Below are positions 62,409-64,000 of a stretch of DNA of 64,000 bases, piece by piece. Within the stretch, counting starts at the first letter, position 1. Every line of letters begins with the position of its first letter. This DNA is from Ophiobolus disseminans. Lineage: Eukaryota; Ascomycota; Dothideomycetes; Pleosporales; Phaeosphaeriaceae. The notes beneath the pieces were generated by a model. It was not told the DNA's origin and ran no database searches. It was given only the letters and a program-made list of their open reading frames with translations. Both the position numbers and the translations under genes were made by a program. The stretch is from positions 213,321-277,320 of the forward strand of contig MU006228.1 in assembly GCA_010093685.1 (NCBI GenBank). Direction: 5' to 3'.

Positions 62409-63840
62409 CTACCGAGGTGCACGGCCGTTCGAGCCACCTTGAACACCAAAACAGCAGCTCAACTTGAGGCTATAGAGCCACGTACAATAGCTATTACTGC
62501 GATAATTTTTGGTGTTGAGTTTAATAGGCCTCCTCTCCTTACGTAGCCTAGCTGCCTCTGCTTTTTGGAGCTGTTGCTGCTCTTCCTCAGCCTCTTGTTG
62601 TTGCAGGAGATCACGTGCTCTGTTCACCCTGCTTGGAGACCAGATACCAGCTCCACCATAGTACTCCTCAAGCTCTCCTAGAGGCAGCGGCTTGCCTCGC
62701 TTCCTGCGCAGTCTTTTGTGTATCAAGGCCTCCTTAAGGCCTTGAGCCTCCTGCTCAAGCAGCGTTTTCTGAACAGAGATTGAATGGAAGGCTTTGCTCA
62801 GCTTTTGAGCTTGTGGATCACCTTTATTCTTGACTACCTGCTGCAATAGGCCCTCAGTTTCCTTCCAATTGGAGGCGCTCAAGGCTGATGAGTCGCTATC
62901 GCTTGAGCTACCTTGTGTAGGCTGGCTAGTATAGAATCTCTTGAGTATCACCTTAGGATTAAGAGGTGAGATACTGGTCGCCTCAAACGCCTTGAGTATA
63001 GTCTTCTTCTTGAATGAGGCCTCCCAGGCAGCTATGAACATTGGATAGAAGTCTCTCTTACTCATAGAAGTGAGCCCTTGGCACCTCTCCATAAAAGCTG
63101 CTACCTAGCCTGAGTAGGCAGATGAGAGAGGCTTGAACATCACCACATCAAGTGGTTGAAGCGTGTGGGTTGAATGAGGTGGATAGACTATAAGGAGAAT
63201 ACTGTTCTGATTGCAGTACTCAATAAAATCCGCTGTGAGGTGAGAGCTGTGGCCATTAAGGATAAGGAGACGACAAGATCGGCCTGCCTTAGCCTTAGTA
63301 GAGGGATCAAACACCCGCTTTAGCCAGGCTAGGCCTATATTGTTATTTGTCCAGCCTGAAGGTGATGAGGCGAAGAAGGCTCTGCTGTCCTCAGGCTTGA
63401 GGTCTTGCAGCCAGCTGTCCTGGAGGGTGCCTGAGCCTGATTGGTATATAAAAGTAGGCCTGAGGGCAGTTCCATCAGCGCAGATGCAGGCTAGGACGGT
63501 TATCCACTCTCAAGATCCATCCTGGAGGTGAGCCCAAAGCTTCCCCTCCTCATATAGTCTTCTGCTGAACACCCTTTTTGACCTAGTAACTATCCCAAGG
63601 AGGAAGCCTTTCTTATCCATATTGTATGTGTGGCAAGGCTCAACATTGTATTGGCTGATCTTATTGGCTAGAAGCTCAAAGTAGAGGGTGTACTTTAAGC
63701 CTGAGTCGGCCTAGTGGCGTAATGTAAGGGGCCAGGCAGAAGACTGCAGAAAGGCTAGGTTTAACCGTGATGAATTCGATGGAGACTATCCAGAGCTAGA
63801 GAACAGGCTGTCTAAATAGGCAGACTGCTGGTTTCTAGAA
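62409..63840 (-). mobile_element. Decayed pogo/Fot1-type DNA transposon, RIP-like mutations
   Basis: Read right to left, the frame gives GLKYTLYFELLANKISQYNV, HTYNMDKKGFLLGIVTRSKR, VLACICADGTALRPTFIYQS, WTNNNIGLAWLKRVFDP, CRLLILNGHSSHLTADFIEY, VYPPHSTHTLQPLDVVMFKP and a C-terminal part with CQGLTSMSKRDFYPMFIAAW. This is a pogo-family DDE transposase; the C-terminal part carries Gln/Glu-rich and basic stretches usual in these elements. It is dead: stops at 63711-63713 (TAG), 63510-63512 (TGA) and 63105-63107 (TAG), and the second catalytic Asp is Asn (LILNGHSSH, codon 63255-63257). Each change is a single C-to-T or G-to-A step from the expected codon. The N-terminal DNA-binding part is unclear and terminal inverted repeats were not found. 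Confidence 0.85.
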
Positions 63841-63937
63841 GTTTCTACATACATTGGCATATGTCATCATTTGTAATCTTTTGCAATGGCTAGAACATTC
63901 CGGGACACTCTATGATGCTCCATGGTGTTCCATGCTC

Positions 63938-64000
63938 TTCTATAATGTTCTATGCTCTTCTATAATGTTCTATGCTCTTCTATAATGTTCTATGCTCTTC
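63938..64000 (+). repeat. 20-bp tandem repeat at the window edge
   Basis: Three exact copies of TTCTATAATGTTCTATGCTC (63938-63957, 63958-63977, 63978-63997) and the first 3 bases of a fourth, continuing beyond the window. Each unit is itself two related 10-mers (TTCTATAATG, TTCTATGCTC), and degenerate copies precede it from about 63907. Confidence 0.92.

Overview
The window is nuclear DNA from a filamentous ascomycete, most likely a plant-associated Dothideomycete (Pleosporales-like). The signs are many short introns (about 46-78 nt) with GTAAGT-type donors and CTRAC-like branch points, single-gene transcription units on both strands, HET-domain remnants, a PTH11-like receptor, a BAS2-type secreted protein, and a pogo/Fot1-type transposon carrying C-to-T (RIP-like) damage. 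No rRNA, convincing tRNA, CRISPR or secondary-metabolite synthase was seen. Species cannot be named from sequence alone.

Layout. 0-9 kb: intracellular GH2 beta-mannosidase, a three-exon amidase, an Lsb3/Ysc84-SH3 actin-patch protein and a plant-type asparaginase. 9-12.5 kb: a broken HET gene followed by about 2.2 kb with no supported gene. 12.5-15.1 kb: two unrelated small secreted proteins facing each other, then a four-exon bZIP factor. 15.1-20.5 kb: secreted beta-propeller-like protein, mitochondrial acyl-CoA dehydrogenase, and an astacin-type metalloprotease with two in-frame stops. 21.8-27.6 kb: an unknown protein, an RRM protein and two decayed genes (an unknown family and a 2OG-Fe(II) oxygenase). 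28-32 kb: secreted GH93-like sialidase-fold protein and a tannase/feruloyl-esterase family enzyme. 33.7-43.6 kb: PTH11-like seven-helix protein, BAS2-like effector candidate, FaeC-type feruloyl esterase, GH92 mannosidase and a CHRD protein. 44.7-50.9 kb: BUD22, a small unknown protein and a secreted covalent-FAD (BBE-like) oxidase. 51-58.5 kb: a Cys-rich multi-pass membrane protein divergent from the NPC1-type sterol transporter. 59-64 kb: an unknown gene, a GH43 endo-arabinanase and a decayed pogo-type transposon running into a 20-bp tandem repeat at the edge.

Taken together, housekeeping genes (BUD22, NCR1, LSB3, acyl-CoA dehydrogenase) are mixed with a secretome that would act on plant walls and glycoproteins: two arabinan-type enzymes, two hydroxycinnamoyl/tannin-type esterases and alpha- and beta-mannosidases, plus three small secreted candidates. 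At least four genes are broken (HET, astacin, 2OG oxygenase, unknown family), so the accessory part of the window is decaying. Most multi-exon models below were built by hand from splice sites and close in frame; exon coordinates are given inside each entry.
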